Origin: Propionibacterium sp.
GTDB taxonomy: Bacteria; Actinomycetota; Actinomycetes; Propionibacteriales; Propionibacteriaceae
Reading direction: 5' to 3'
Assembly: GCA_012839035.1 (NCBI GenBank)
Contig: DUOB01000147.1
Span: 1 to 35,955 of the forward strand
Length of the DNA stretch: 35,955 bases
Both the position numbers and the translations under genes were made by a program. This document shows, piece after piece, positions 23,348 through 30,462 of this stretch (its first letter is position 1; the number at the start of each line of letters is the position of its first letter). The notes beneath the pieces were generated by a model that was given only the letters and a program-made list of their open reading frames with translations, did no database searches and was not told the DNA's origin.

Positions 23348-24571
23348 ATGTCACCAGCGACGACAGTCCTCACAGCCATCGACGCCACGATCGCGTGGCA
23401 GGAAGAGCTTTACCGCCACCTGCACCAGAACCCCGAGCTCTCGATGCAGGAAGCCGAGACCGCCGCCGAGGTCACCCGCCGACTCGAGTCGTTCGGTTAT
23501 GCCGTCCAACAGATCGGCGGCGGTGTCGTCGGCGTCCTGGACAACGGCCCCGGAGCAACCGTGCTGTTCCGCGCCGACATGGACGCGCTCCCCGTCGAGG
23601 AGACGACCGGCCTCCCGTATGCCTCGACCAGGACGAGCGTCGACGCCGAAGGCGTGACCGTCCCGGTCATGCACGCCTGCGGCCATGACCTGCACATCAC
23701 CGCCGGGCTGGGGGCGGCGGAGATCCTGAGCCGGAACAGGGACGCCTGGTCCGGCACCTACATCGCGCTCTTCCAGCCCGGCGAGGAAACCGCCCAGGGC
23801 GCCCGGTCCATGGTGGACGACGGCCTGGTCGACAAGGTCCCGACGCCGGATGTCGCGTTCGGCCAGCACGTGCTCGCCTTCCCCGAGGCAGGCAAGGTCG
23901 GCACCACCGGTGGGCCAATCCTCTCGACCGGCGCGTGCATCCGCGTCAAGGCCTGGGGCAAGGGCTCCCACGGCTCGATGCCGCACCTGGGGGTCGACCC
24001 GGTCCTGCTGGCCGCCGCGATCGTCCAGCGCCTGCAGGGCATCGTGTCCCGCGAGATCGCCCCCACCCAGTTCGGCGTCGTCACGGTCGGCAGCCTCCAG
24101 GCCGGATTCAAGGCGAACATCATCCCGGACCATGCGACCCTGCTGCTGAACATCCGGGCCTATGAGACCGAGGTGCGCGAGCAACTGCTCAGCGCGATCG
24201 AGCGGATCGTCACGGCCGAGTGCGAGGCCTCGAACTCGCCGAAGCCGCCGGAGATCGAGCTCTATGAGCCCTTCCCGCTGACCGCCAACGACGAGGCCAC
24301 CAACGCGCGGGTCACCGAGGCCTTCCGCGCCTTTTTCGGCGAGGACCGAGTCGTGCAGATGCCACCGATGCCGGCGTCCGAGGACTTCTCCACCATCCCG
24401 AACGCCTGGGGCATCCCCTACACCTATTGGGGCTTCGGCGGCTTCACCCCCGAGATGAACGCCCTGCCCAACCACAACGCGGCGTTCGCGCCAGCCATCC
24501 AGCCCAGCCTGCGCACCGGCACCGAAGCGGCCGTCGTCGCCGCGCTCGCCTATCTGGGGAAGGCCGAGTGA
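23348..24571 (+). CDS. M20 family amidohydrolase (hippurate/IAA-amino acid hydrolase type)
   Basis: This 407-residue metalloenzyme has the M20D layout. RHLHQNPELSMQEAETAAEV lies near the N-terminus, and LFRADMDALPVEETTGLPYA supplies a metal-binding Asp region. MHACGHDLH carries the Cys and His that bind metal, FQPGEETAQGA the catalytic Glu pair, and FGQHVLAFP the next His. A dimerisation lid (about residues 185-300) starts at GKGSHGSMPHLGVDP. The C-terminal His is in ALPNHNAAFAP. The family cleaves N-acyl or N-aroyl amino acids. The start is the ATG at 23348, with AAAGGAG five bases upstream, rather than the in-frame GTG at 23342. It follows the MarR gene by 46 bases and could be co-transcribed with it. 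The actual substrate is unknown. Confidence 0.92.
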   Translation: MSPATTVLTAIDATIAWQEELYRHLHQNPELSMQEAETAAEVTRRLESFGYAVQQIGGGVVGVLDNGPGATVLFRADMDALPVEETTGLPYASTRTSVDAEGVTVPVMHACGHDLHITAGLGAAEILSRNRDAWSGTYIALFQPGEETAQGARSMVDDGLVDKVPTPDVAFGQHVLAFPEAGKVGTTGGPILSTGACIRVKAWGKGSHGSMPHLGVDPVLLAAAIVQRLQGIVSREIAPTQFGVVTVGSLQAGFKANIIPDHATLLLNIRAYETEVREQLLSAIERIVTAECEASNSPKPPEIELYEPFPLTANDEATNARVTEAFRAFFGEDRVVQMPPMPASEDFSTIPNAWGIPYTYWGFGGFTPEMNALPNHNAAFAPAIQPSLRTGTEAAVVAALAYLGKAE

Positions 24572-24656
24572 AGTCCACACCACAGCCAGCGAAGCTGAAC
24601 AGGTCCTGATCGAGACCGTCCACCTCGTGGGCGGCCTCGAACGCCATTGCCCCGGG

Positions 24657-24675
24657 GACTCAAATCCTTTGAGTC
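24657..24675. terminator. Perfect inverted repeat after the M20 gene
   Basis: GACTCAAA, three bases (TCC), then TTTGAGTC make a perfect 8-bp stem. In RNA it extends by two G-U pairs and one G-C pair to 11 bp. It lies 85 bases after the M20 stop. There is no U-tract, so it may be an actinobacterial-type terminator or, as it is palindromic, an operator for the following exopolysaccharide genes. Confidence 0.5.
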
Positions 24676-24836
24676 TTCCGCCAGGAACAATATACGGCGA
24701 GTCCCATTGGACAAATCGCGGCCGATCAGCCCTTAACGGTGTCCAAGAATTGATCAGCCCTGGATAATATTTGCTACGGTCAGCGTACAAATCGGGGCGA
24801 CATGGCCCATTTCCCCGCAGTAGTGATCGGACGTCG
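24676..24836 (+). promoter_or_regulatory. AT-enriched leader of the pel-like operon
   Basis: This stretch is clearly less GC-rich than its surroundings. It holds a direct repeat GATCAGCCCT at 24724-24733 and 24752-24761 (28 bases apart), and a -10-like GATAAT at 24763-24768. No good -35 sits at 16-18 bases from it. A GGA four bases ahead of the ATG at 24837 is a weak ribosome-binding site. I compared it with what I remember of c-di-GMP riboswitches and see no match. Confidence 0.45.
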
Positions 24837-26303
24837 ATGAATCTCCCCGTTATCGACGGGTCGAGGGACACCTCTCGCCCGTCCAACGTGACGCTGACGG
24901 CTTCCCGTCGAAACCATGCGATCGTGCTGGCTCTGGGAGCGCTCATCACCCTCACCGTGCCAGCGTTCCTCGCCTCGCTCCGAGCACAATTCAGCCCTGT
25001 GCTCCTGGTCGGCGCGGTCGGTGTTCTGGTCCTCGCGGTCGTGGCGCTGGGCCTGTGGGCCCGCTCCGACCGCAACCTGCGCTCCGACGTGCTCGACGGT
25101 GTCGACCTCATGCTCTATCTGTCGCCCGTCCTGCTGCTGACGACCGTCTTCCCGCTCGCAGCGCCCCGGATGGCCGAGGCCCGGGTCGGTGACGTCTCGC
25201 TGATGGCCGTCGTCATGGCGTGCTCGGTGTCCGTGCCCTGGGTGGGTCAGGCAGCCTGCATGCCGATCTATCAGGCCCTCGGCGAGTTGATCAGCGAGCG
25301 GGATCCGGATCAGATCAAGGCCGCGGTCGTGCGGCACTGGGCCGGCCTCTTCCTGGCGTCGGTGCCGCTGGTGGCCGCCTTCGCGGTGGCCGTCCGGCTC
25401 GTGACCGGCTGGGGCCCGGGCCCGATCCTGGTTTTCATCGCCCTCCTCCTCGCCCATGTGCTGTTCGTGCAGTCCCTGATCGTCGGCAATCTGTTGCTGC
25501 GGCGCGGACTGTGGGCGGTGGCCTGGGCCGCGTACGCCGCCGCGCTCTTCCTCGTGCCCGCTGTCTGGTGGCTGCCACCCGTGCTGGGCGCGGCGACCCA
25601 GATCATTCCGCTGGGCAAGCATCTGAAGGCCCTGGTGGGCGCACCGCTGTTCCTGTCGGCGCGCCACCTGTTCACCGGGATGGTGCGGGGGTTGCTGACG
25701 GGAGCGGTGTTGTGGGCGGACAAGCTCCTCGTCCTGCTCACGCTCGGCCTCGCGGGGATGCCGGTCGTCACGATCTATTTCTCGCTGGTTCCTGCGCTCA
25801 TCGCCTACCACTACTACTTCGCGATCCTCGCCCCACGGATCGACGCCCAGGTCAACGACCTGCACCAAGCGATCTCCAAGGCCCCGATCCACGCCGCGAC
25901 CAGGCGCGCCAACCGCCTGTTCGGTGAGGTCGACCGGTCCCTGCTGCGCACCGGGGTGCTCGGCATGATCCTGACGATGCTGTCCGCGAGCGCGATGGCC
26001 GTCATCCAGCCCGAACGCGTCGTGTTGAGCACCACCCTCGGCGTCGCCGCCTGGCTGTTCGTCATGGTGACGCTCGTGAGCTATCAACTCGACTATCTCG
26101 GCGAGACCAGGGTCAGCCAGGCGGTGGGGATCATCCACCTGGTGACCCTGTTCCTCACGATTCCCAACCTGTCGCTGTCCGCCGCCTATCTGGTGATCGC
26201 CACCGTTGATCTGGCGTTGCTCGCCTTCTGCGTCGTGCTTTATCGACGCCTCTGGCGTCAGCCCGAATACACGCTTTTCTGGCGTCGCGCCGTGGCTTGG
26301 TAG
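24837..26303 (+). CDS. PelG-like exopolysaccharide exporter (MATE/Wzx-like)
   Basis: This 488-residue integral membrane protein has about 12 hydrophobic helices spread through its length and no signal peptide. The first helix is near residue 28-48 (ALGALITLTVPAFLASLRAQ). Cytoplasmic loops include ALGELISERDPDQIKAAVVR and a long loop with RIDAQVNDLHQAISKAPIH. Length and layout fit PelG, the inner-membrane component that moves Pel polysaccharide across the membrane. The assignment depends strongly on the next gene being pelF-like, because PelG sequences diverge. The ATG at 24837 is chosen as the first one giving a sensible N-terminus, though the frame is open from 24771. It is followed after 48 bases by the pelF-like gene. 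Pel proteins D and E are not encoded in the window. Confidence 0.75.
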   Translation: MNLPVIDGSRDTSRPSNVTLTASRRNHAIVLALGALITLTVPAFLASLRAQFSPVLLVGAVGVLVLAVVALGLWARSDRNLRSDVLDGVDLMLYLSPVLLLTTVFPLAAPRMAEARVGDVSLMAVVMACSVSVPWVGQAACMPIYQALGELISERDPDQIKAAVVRHWAGLFLASVPLVAAFAVAVRLVTGWGPGPILVFIALLLAHVLFVQSLIVGNLLLRRGLWAVAWAAYAAALFLVPAVWWLPPVLGAATQIIPLGKHLKALVGAPLFLSARHLFTGMVRGLLTGAVLWADKLLVLLTLGLAGMPVVTIYFSLVPALIAYHYYFAILAPRIDAQVNDLHQAISKAPIHAATRRANRLFGEVDRSLLRTGVLGMILTMLSASAMAVIQPERVVLSTTLGVAAWLFVMVTLVSYQLDYLGETRVSQAVGIIHLVTLFLTIPNLSLSAAYLVIATVDLALLAFCVVLYRRLWRQPEYTLFWRRAVAW

Positions 26304-26351
26304 GGCCACGCGAGAGCTTGACGTCGTGATCGCACGAAATGAGATCCGCCC

Positions 26352-28286
26352 ATGTCCACCTCATTCATGAGTTCGCTCCGATCCGTGGTCGGTCGCCGAG
26401 CCGAGAAGCGGTACGCCCCCGGCGAGGTCCCTGCCTCGGTGCAGGCCGCCCGGCGCGACTATGCGGCCGTGGACGTGGCCCTGGTGATGGAGTCGACCTA
26501 TCCCTATCTGAAGGGTGGGCTCGCCGCTGTCGTCCATGACATCGTCGTGGAGAACCCCGACATCAGCTTCGGCGTCATCCACATCTCCTGGGACTCCGAC
26601 AGCCCGAGCGAGGACCTGTACGGGATGCCGGCCAACGTCGCCTGGGTGCGACCGATCTATCTGAGCATCCAGGAACACCGGCATTCGTTCATGCAGACCA
26701 AGGTCCAGGACCTCCACATGACCTCACGGGAGCGGGAACAGCTCACGGACCGGCTGTTCGATGCCGCTGAGGCGCTGGCCGGCGAGCGGGATGTCGAACC
26801 GCTCTGGGAGCTGCTGGACGACGGCCTCCTCGAAAGCACGCGACGGTTTCCTCTCTGGGCGCTGCTCGGCAGCTCCGAATTCATGGCCGCGCTCCCCCGG
26901 CGGTTCCCCAAGCTCGGCATGTCGCTATCCGACACGTTCTGGACGATGCGGGAGTTCTTCAGCCTCGCGTACGCCCTCCTCCACGAGACCATGCCGCGCG
27001 CCGCGGTCTATCACTCCCACACCACCGGATATGCCGCCCTGGTCGCGGCCGCGGCCGCCCGGGAGCACGACACGACCTTCCTGCTCACCGAGCACAACCT
27101 CTACGTCCGCGACACGGTCAACACGCTGCTCGACCGCAACATGGCCCTGGGCGTCACCAGCACCGACTATCGCGAGTTCATGGTCACGCCCAAGGAGCGT
27201 GCCTGGATGGCCTGGTGGACCGAGATCGGGCATTTCTGCTATCCGAGCGCCAGCCTGATCACCTATCTCTATCCGGGAGCGATCACCGAAGCCGCGGCGC
27301 TGGGGACGGATCGGAGCAAGGCCGTCGTGGTCCCCAACGGGATGCCGTTCGAGGACTTCGAGGACCAATATCGCGCGCGGCTGGCCGCAACGGAGAAGAT
27401 CCTCAAGGACCCGGCCGGCCACGTCTGGCGGCTCACCTATATCGCCCGGCTCGTGCCCATCAAAGGACTGTTGGATCTCCTGGATTCCCTGGCCATGCTC
27501 CGCGACCGCGGCCTGCACAACATCCATCTCGATGTGCTGGGACCGACGGAGCATTTTCCGGAGTACACGGAAAAGTGCCTCGCCAGGATCAAGGCTCTCA
27601 AACTTGACGACATGGTGACCATCCACGGCACGGTCGACGTGCGTGGCCGCCTGGACCGGATGGATCTGCTGGTGATGCCGAGCTACAACGAGGGTCAGCC
27701 GATCGTGGCCCTCGAGACCATGTCGGCGGCCATTCCCTGCGCGGCGACACGCGTCGGCGGGATGGGCCAGCTGGCGGAGGAAGTCCTGACCTCGGCCGAC
27801 GGCGAGACGTTCGGACCGTGTGGCATCCTCACCGAACCCGGTGACGTCAAGGCGATGGCGGATGCGATCGAGACGATCGTGCGGGCTCCGAGGCTGTACG
27901 CCGAGTTTGGGCGGAATGCGCGCCATCGCGTCGAGGCCTTTTTCCAGATCAAGGACGTCATGGGGCTCTACCATGGCATCTACAGCCAGCTGGGCACCCT
28001 GGGCGGCATCGAGGACGACCCGGAGCCCGGAGGCGAGGATCTGACGGGCCCACCGTCCGATCAGGACCCGGCCGGCCCCTCGGACACCGCACCCGCAGCG
28101 GAAGAGCCCCCCTCCGGCGCGGCACCCGCCACGGACAAGGACCCCTTGGGCCAGGCGCCGGGGCGGCGTACCGGCCAGGACCCACTCCCGCACCGTCAGG
28201 GACCGGCCACGCTCCCCCGGCAGCCCTCCTCCCCGGGCGCGGTGGCCCGGGAGGGCCTGGCGCCGCGGAAGCGACCCCTGTACTGA
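26352..28286 (+). CDS. PelF-like GT4 glycosyltransferase with disordered tail
   Basis: This 644-residue cytosolic GT4 enzyme has the PelF N-terminal region: VDVALVMESTYPYLKGGLAA near residue 38, then NPDISFGVIHISWDSDSPSE. The segments YHSHTTGYAALVAAAAAREH and LLTEHNLYVRDTVNTLL follow. The nucleotide-sugar domain includes WRLTYIARLVPIKGLLDLLD, the HGTVDVRGRLDRMDLLVMPS strand, and the E-x7-E pattern in EGQPIVALE. PelF is thought to polymerise Pel from a UDP-linked amino sugar. In place of the usual GGVS signature, GGLAAVV occurs. From about residue 555 to 644 the chain is a Pro/Asp/Glu/Arg-rich, low-complexity tail that family members usually lack. It lies between the PelG-like gene (48 bases) and the hydrolase-like gene (16 bases), so the three are one operon. 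Confidence 0.83.
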   Translation: MSTSFMSSLRSVVGRRAEKRYAPGEVPASVQAARRDYAAVDVALVMESTYPYLKGGLAAVVHDIVVENPDISFGVIHISWDSDSPSEDLYGMPANVAWVRPIYLSIQEHRHSFMQTKVQDLHMTSREREQLTDRLFDAAEALAGERDVEPLWELLDDGLLESTRRFPLWALLGSSEFMAALPRRFPKLGMSLSDTFWTMREFFSLAYALLHETMPRAAVYHSHTTGYAALVAAAAAREHDTTFLLTEHNLYVRDTVNTLLDRNMALGVTSTDYREFMVTPKERAWMAWWTEIGHFCYPSASLITYLYPGAITEAAALGTDRSKAVVVPNGMPFEDFEDQYRARLAATEKILKDPAGHVWRLTYIARLVPIKGLLDLLDSLAMLRDRGLHNIHLDVLGPTEHFPEYTEKCLARIKALKLDDMVTIHGTVDVRGRLDRMDLLVMPSYNEGQPIVALETMSAAIPCAATRVGGMGQLAEEVLTSADGETFGPCGILTEPGDVKAMADAIETIVRAPRLYAEFGRNARHRVEAFFQIKDVMGLYHGIYSQLGTLGGIEDDPEPGGEDLTGPPSDQDPAGPSDTAPAAEEPPSGAAPATDKDPLGQAPGRRTGQDPLPHRQGPATLPRQPSSPGAVAREGLAPRKRPLY

Positions 28287-28302
28287 TGCCTGGGTCGTTC
28301 TG

Positions 28303-29364
28303 ATGCCCGGGGTCGGTGCCTGGATCAGGAACGGCTGGCCGATTCCGGCGGAGCAACTGGAGTTCGCGGTGCAGCACTATCGGGTCGCGATCCTGCAGCC
28401 GTGGGAACTGACGGCGGCCGCCACCCTCAAGGCGGCGCGGCCGGACATGACGGTGCTCGCCTACAAATGCCTGTCGTCGAGCCGGGACTATGAATCCGGT
28501 CCGATCTTCTCCAGCGGGATCCCACACGCCGAAGCGGTCGCCGAGGACCTTTTCGCACGCCGTCTGGACGGCTCGCGGATCGAGTGGACCGACTATCCGG
28601 GCCATTGGCAGTTGCGGCCGTGGGATCCGGACTATCGCCGCCGGTGGCTGCAGAACGTCGTGCCGGAGATCGCCACGACCGCCTTCGACGGGGTGTTTGC
28701 GGACAACGACGTCTTCGACGACTACTACGGACTCGACTGGCCGATCACGGGGATCAGCAACGCCGCGGAGCTGCGGGCGGGGCTGACCACGCTCGTGCAC
28801 GAGGCCGGCGCCGCGCTCAATGCCGCCGGCAAGATCCTCGTGCCGAACATTGCAGAGGCCCGGCGTGAGCCCGGACGCTGGGATTCCCACGCCGCCTTCG
28901 GCGGTGGCATGGAGGAAACGTGGCTCGGCTGGGCTCCGGACAAGCTCTACGACGCGGACACCGCGCTCGCACAGATGCATCAACTGACGGGCCCCGGGCT
29001 GTCGATCCTGCGGGTCCCCACTGACGGCGATGACCAGCACCCCAACTTCCGCTATGGGCTGGCGGCGTTCTGGGTCTTCGGTGGTGGCGCCGGCGCGTAC
29101 ACAGCAACCGGCCGGGACGACCACTCCACGACCCAATGGATCCCGCAACTCGACTGGGACCTCGGGCGGCCCCTGTCCGAGCCGATGGACGACAACGGTG
29201 CGTGGACCCGGGAGTTCAGTGCCGGCTGGGCGGCGGTCAACCTCCACCACGACCGGACCGTCCACGTCCGGGCACCCGGCTGTCTCATCGACGCGCAGGG
29301 CGGCCCCGCGCGACGGCGGGTCACCCTCGCCCCACACCGGGGACTGCTGCTCCGCCGCGCTTGA
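28303..29364 (+). CDS. Putative glycoside hydrolase (GHL15-like TIM barrel)
   Basis: This 353-residue protein looks like a GHL15-type putative glycoside hydrolase. FAVQHYRVAILQPWELTAAA, ARPDMTVLAYKCLSSSRDYE, AFDGVFADNDVFDDYYGLDW (an acidic cluster that could supply catalytic residues) and GGMEETWLGWAPDKLYD follow the expected strand-and-acid pattern. A beta-rich C-terminus ends with APHRGLLLRRA. There is no signal peptide or membrane helix, so as read the enzyme would be cytoplasmic. The PelA hydrolase domain, in contrast, is exported. It starts 16 bases after the pelF-like gene, so a role in trimming, or in releasing a lipid- or protein-linked precursor, is possible. A hairpin directly after its stop ends the operon. 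The family call is from remembered motifs. Confidence 0.65.
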   Translation: MPGVGAWIRNGWPIPAEQLEFAVQHYRVAILQPWELTAAATLKAARPDMTVLAYKCLSSSRDYESGPIFSSGIPHAEAVAEDLFARRLDGSRIEWTDYPGHWQLRPWDPDYRRRWLQNVVPEIATTAFDGVFADNDVFDDYYGLDWPITGISNAAELRAGLTTLVHEAGAALNAAGKILVPNIAEARREPGRWDSHAAFGGGMEETWLGWAPDKLYDADTALAQMHQLTGPGLSILRVPTDGDDQHPNFRYGLAAFWVFGGGAGAYTATGRDDHSTTQWIPQLDWDLGRPLSEPMDDNGAWTREFSAGWAAVNLHHDRTVHVRAPGCLIDAQGGPARRRVTLAPHRGLLLRRA

Positions 29365-29383
29365 CCGGTTGCGGCGCAACCGG
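29365..29383. terminator. Hairpin between the pel-like operon and lysR
   Basis: CCGGTTGC, loop GGC, then GCAACCGG form a perfect 8-bp stem immediately after the hydrolase stop codon (29362-29364) and two bases before the converging lysR stop. There is no U-run, but the placement between converging genes fits a bidirectional actinobacterial terminator. Confidence 0.7.
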
Positions 29384-29385
29384 AC

Positions 29386-30282
29386 TCAGGCCCGGTCGAG
29401 GATTTCGGCGATCAGGGCACGGGCCGCGGGCGAGGTCGGCGCCGGCCGCCGGTGGACGAGCGCCACGGGATGCTTCAGCTCCGCCCCGTCGACGCGCAGG
29501 ACCGTCACCGGATGGCGCACCTGCCCAGGCTCCACCGTGGACGTGGGAACGAGCGCGAAGCCCATGCCGAGCGCGGCATAGCGGATCTGTTCATCGGTCG
29601 TCGCGACCTCGAAGGCCACCTGCCGGCTGATCCCGTGGCGTTCGAAGGCACCATCGACATAGTGACGCAACCCGCTCGCCGCCCGCAGTTCCACCGCCGG
29701 ACCCCGGGCGGCCAGGTCGGCCAGCGTCACCGAACCCTGGTGGGCCAGGGGGTGGCGCTGATGGACGACCGCGACCAGCTCGTGCTCACTGATCAGGTGA
29801 TGCACCAGTTCGCCGGGAATCTCGGAGACATAGAACCCGATGATCCCGACGTCGAGTTCGCCCGCCCGCAGCCCGGCGACGATCCCGAACGACCCCGGAT
29901 CGTGGATCCGGATCTCCACGGCCGGATGCTTCTCGTGAAAGGCCGCCAGCGCCTCGTCGACCTGTGGTGCGGACTGGCCGACAACGTTGATGACCCCCAC
30001 CCGCAGCACGCCGGTCAGCGAACCCCGGAGCGCCTCCATCTCGGCGATCGCCTCGTCGACCTCGGCGAGGATTCGGCGTGCCCGGCCAAGGAGCTGCTCC
30101 CCGGCGGGAGTGAGGCGTACACCCCGGTTCGACCGCTCCAACAACTGGGTCCGGTGCTCCCGCTCGAGCTTCGCCACCTGCGTACTCAACGCCGACTGGA
30201 CCACCTGACAACGCTGCGCCGCGCGCGTGAAACTGCGCTCCTCGCACACCGCAACGAAATAGCGGAGCTGGGCGATGTCCAT
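29386..30282 (-). CDS. LysR-family transcriptional regulator
   Basis: This 298-residue regulator has the N-terminal winged helix-turn-helix MDIAQLRYFVAVCEERSFTR with CQVVQSALSTQVAKLERE, and a two-lobed effector domain (about residues 90-295). The effector domain includes LTGVLRVGVINVVGQSAPQV and VGIIGFYVSEIPGELVHHLI. It is divergent from the Rieske dioxygenase genes and is probably their activator, with an aromatic acid or a pathway intermediate as inducer. That is the usual arrangement for such operons. The ATG at 30282 sits 13 bases from an inverted repeat at 30296-30316, where it is likely to bind. Confidence 0.92.
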   Translation of the reverse strand: MDIAQLRYFVAVCEERSFTRAAQRCQVVQSALSTQVAKLEREHRTQLLERSNRGVRLTPAGEQLLGRARRILAEVDEAIAEMEALRGSLTGVLRVGVINVVGQSAPQVDEALAAFHEKHPAVEIRIHDPGSFGIVAGLRAGELDVGIIGFYVSEIPGELVHHLISEHELVAVVHQRHPLAHQGSVTLADLAARGPAVELRAASGLRHYVDGAFERHGISRQVAFEVATTDEQIRYAALGMGFALVPTSTVEPGQVRHPVTVLRVDGAELKHPVALVHRRPAPTSPAARALIAEILDRA

Positions 30283-30295
30283 GACCGAACCCTCT

Positions 30296-30316
30296 ATCGC
30301 TGAAACAGATAGCGAT
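30296..30316. promoter_or_regulatory. Inverted repeat, probable LysR binding site
   Basis: ATCGCT, nine bases, AGCGAT is an interrupted palindrome in the 180-base divergent region between lysR and the dioxygenase genes. A further TCTG-N5-CAGA inverted repeat lies about 20 bases downstream. The rest of the region up to 30462 holds the dioxygenase leader and a GAGAGGG ribosome-binding site. Confidence 0.55.
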
Positions 30317-30462
30317 TATCTCATTCGTCTGATCGACAGATACCAAAGGGTCCCGCATAGTAGAAGAGTGCCTCAACGGGGAGGCGCCCCGAGGCTTCGA
30401 GGACGCGGTCTCCACCCCCATCCTCAGCCTTTCGGGCGAATCACAGCGAGAGGGTTTGAGCG

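Noticed and set aside
24572..24836. c-di-GMP or c-di-AMP riboswitch before the pel-like genes
   Set aside because: The conserved GEMM loop and receptor sequences, as I remember them, are absent, and only a short hairpin is seen.
23351..25111. A reverse frame of about 590 codons
   Set aside because: It covers the M20 gene on the other strand and runs through the AT-enriched pel leader; no motif is visible.
24780..26309. A reverse frame of about 510 codons
   Set aside because: It is antisense to the PelG-like membrane protein; its His/Gln/Asp/Glu-rich product mirrors hydrophobic codons read backwards.
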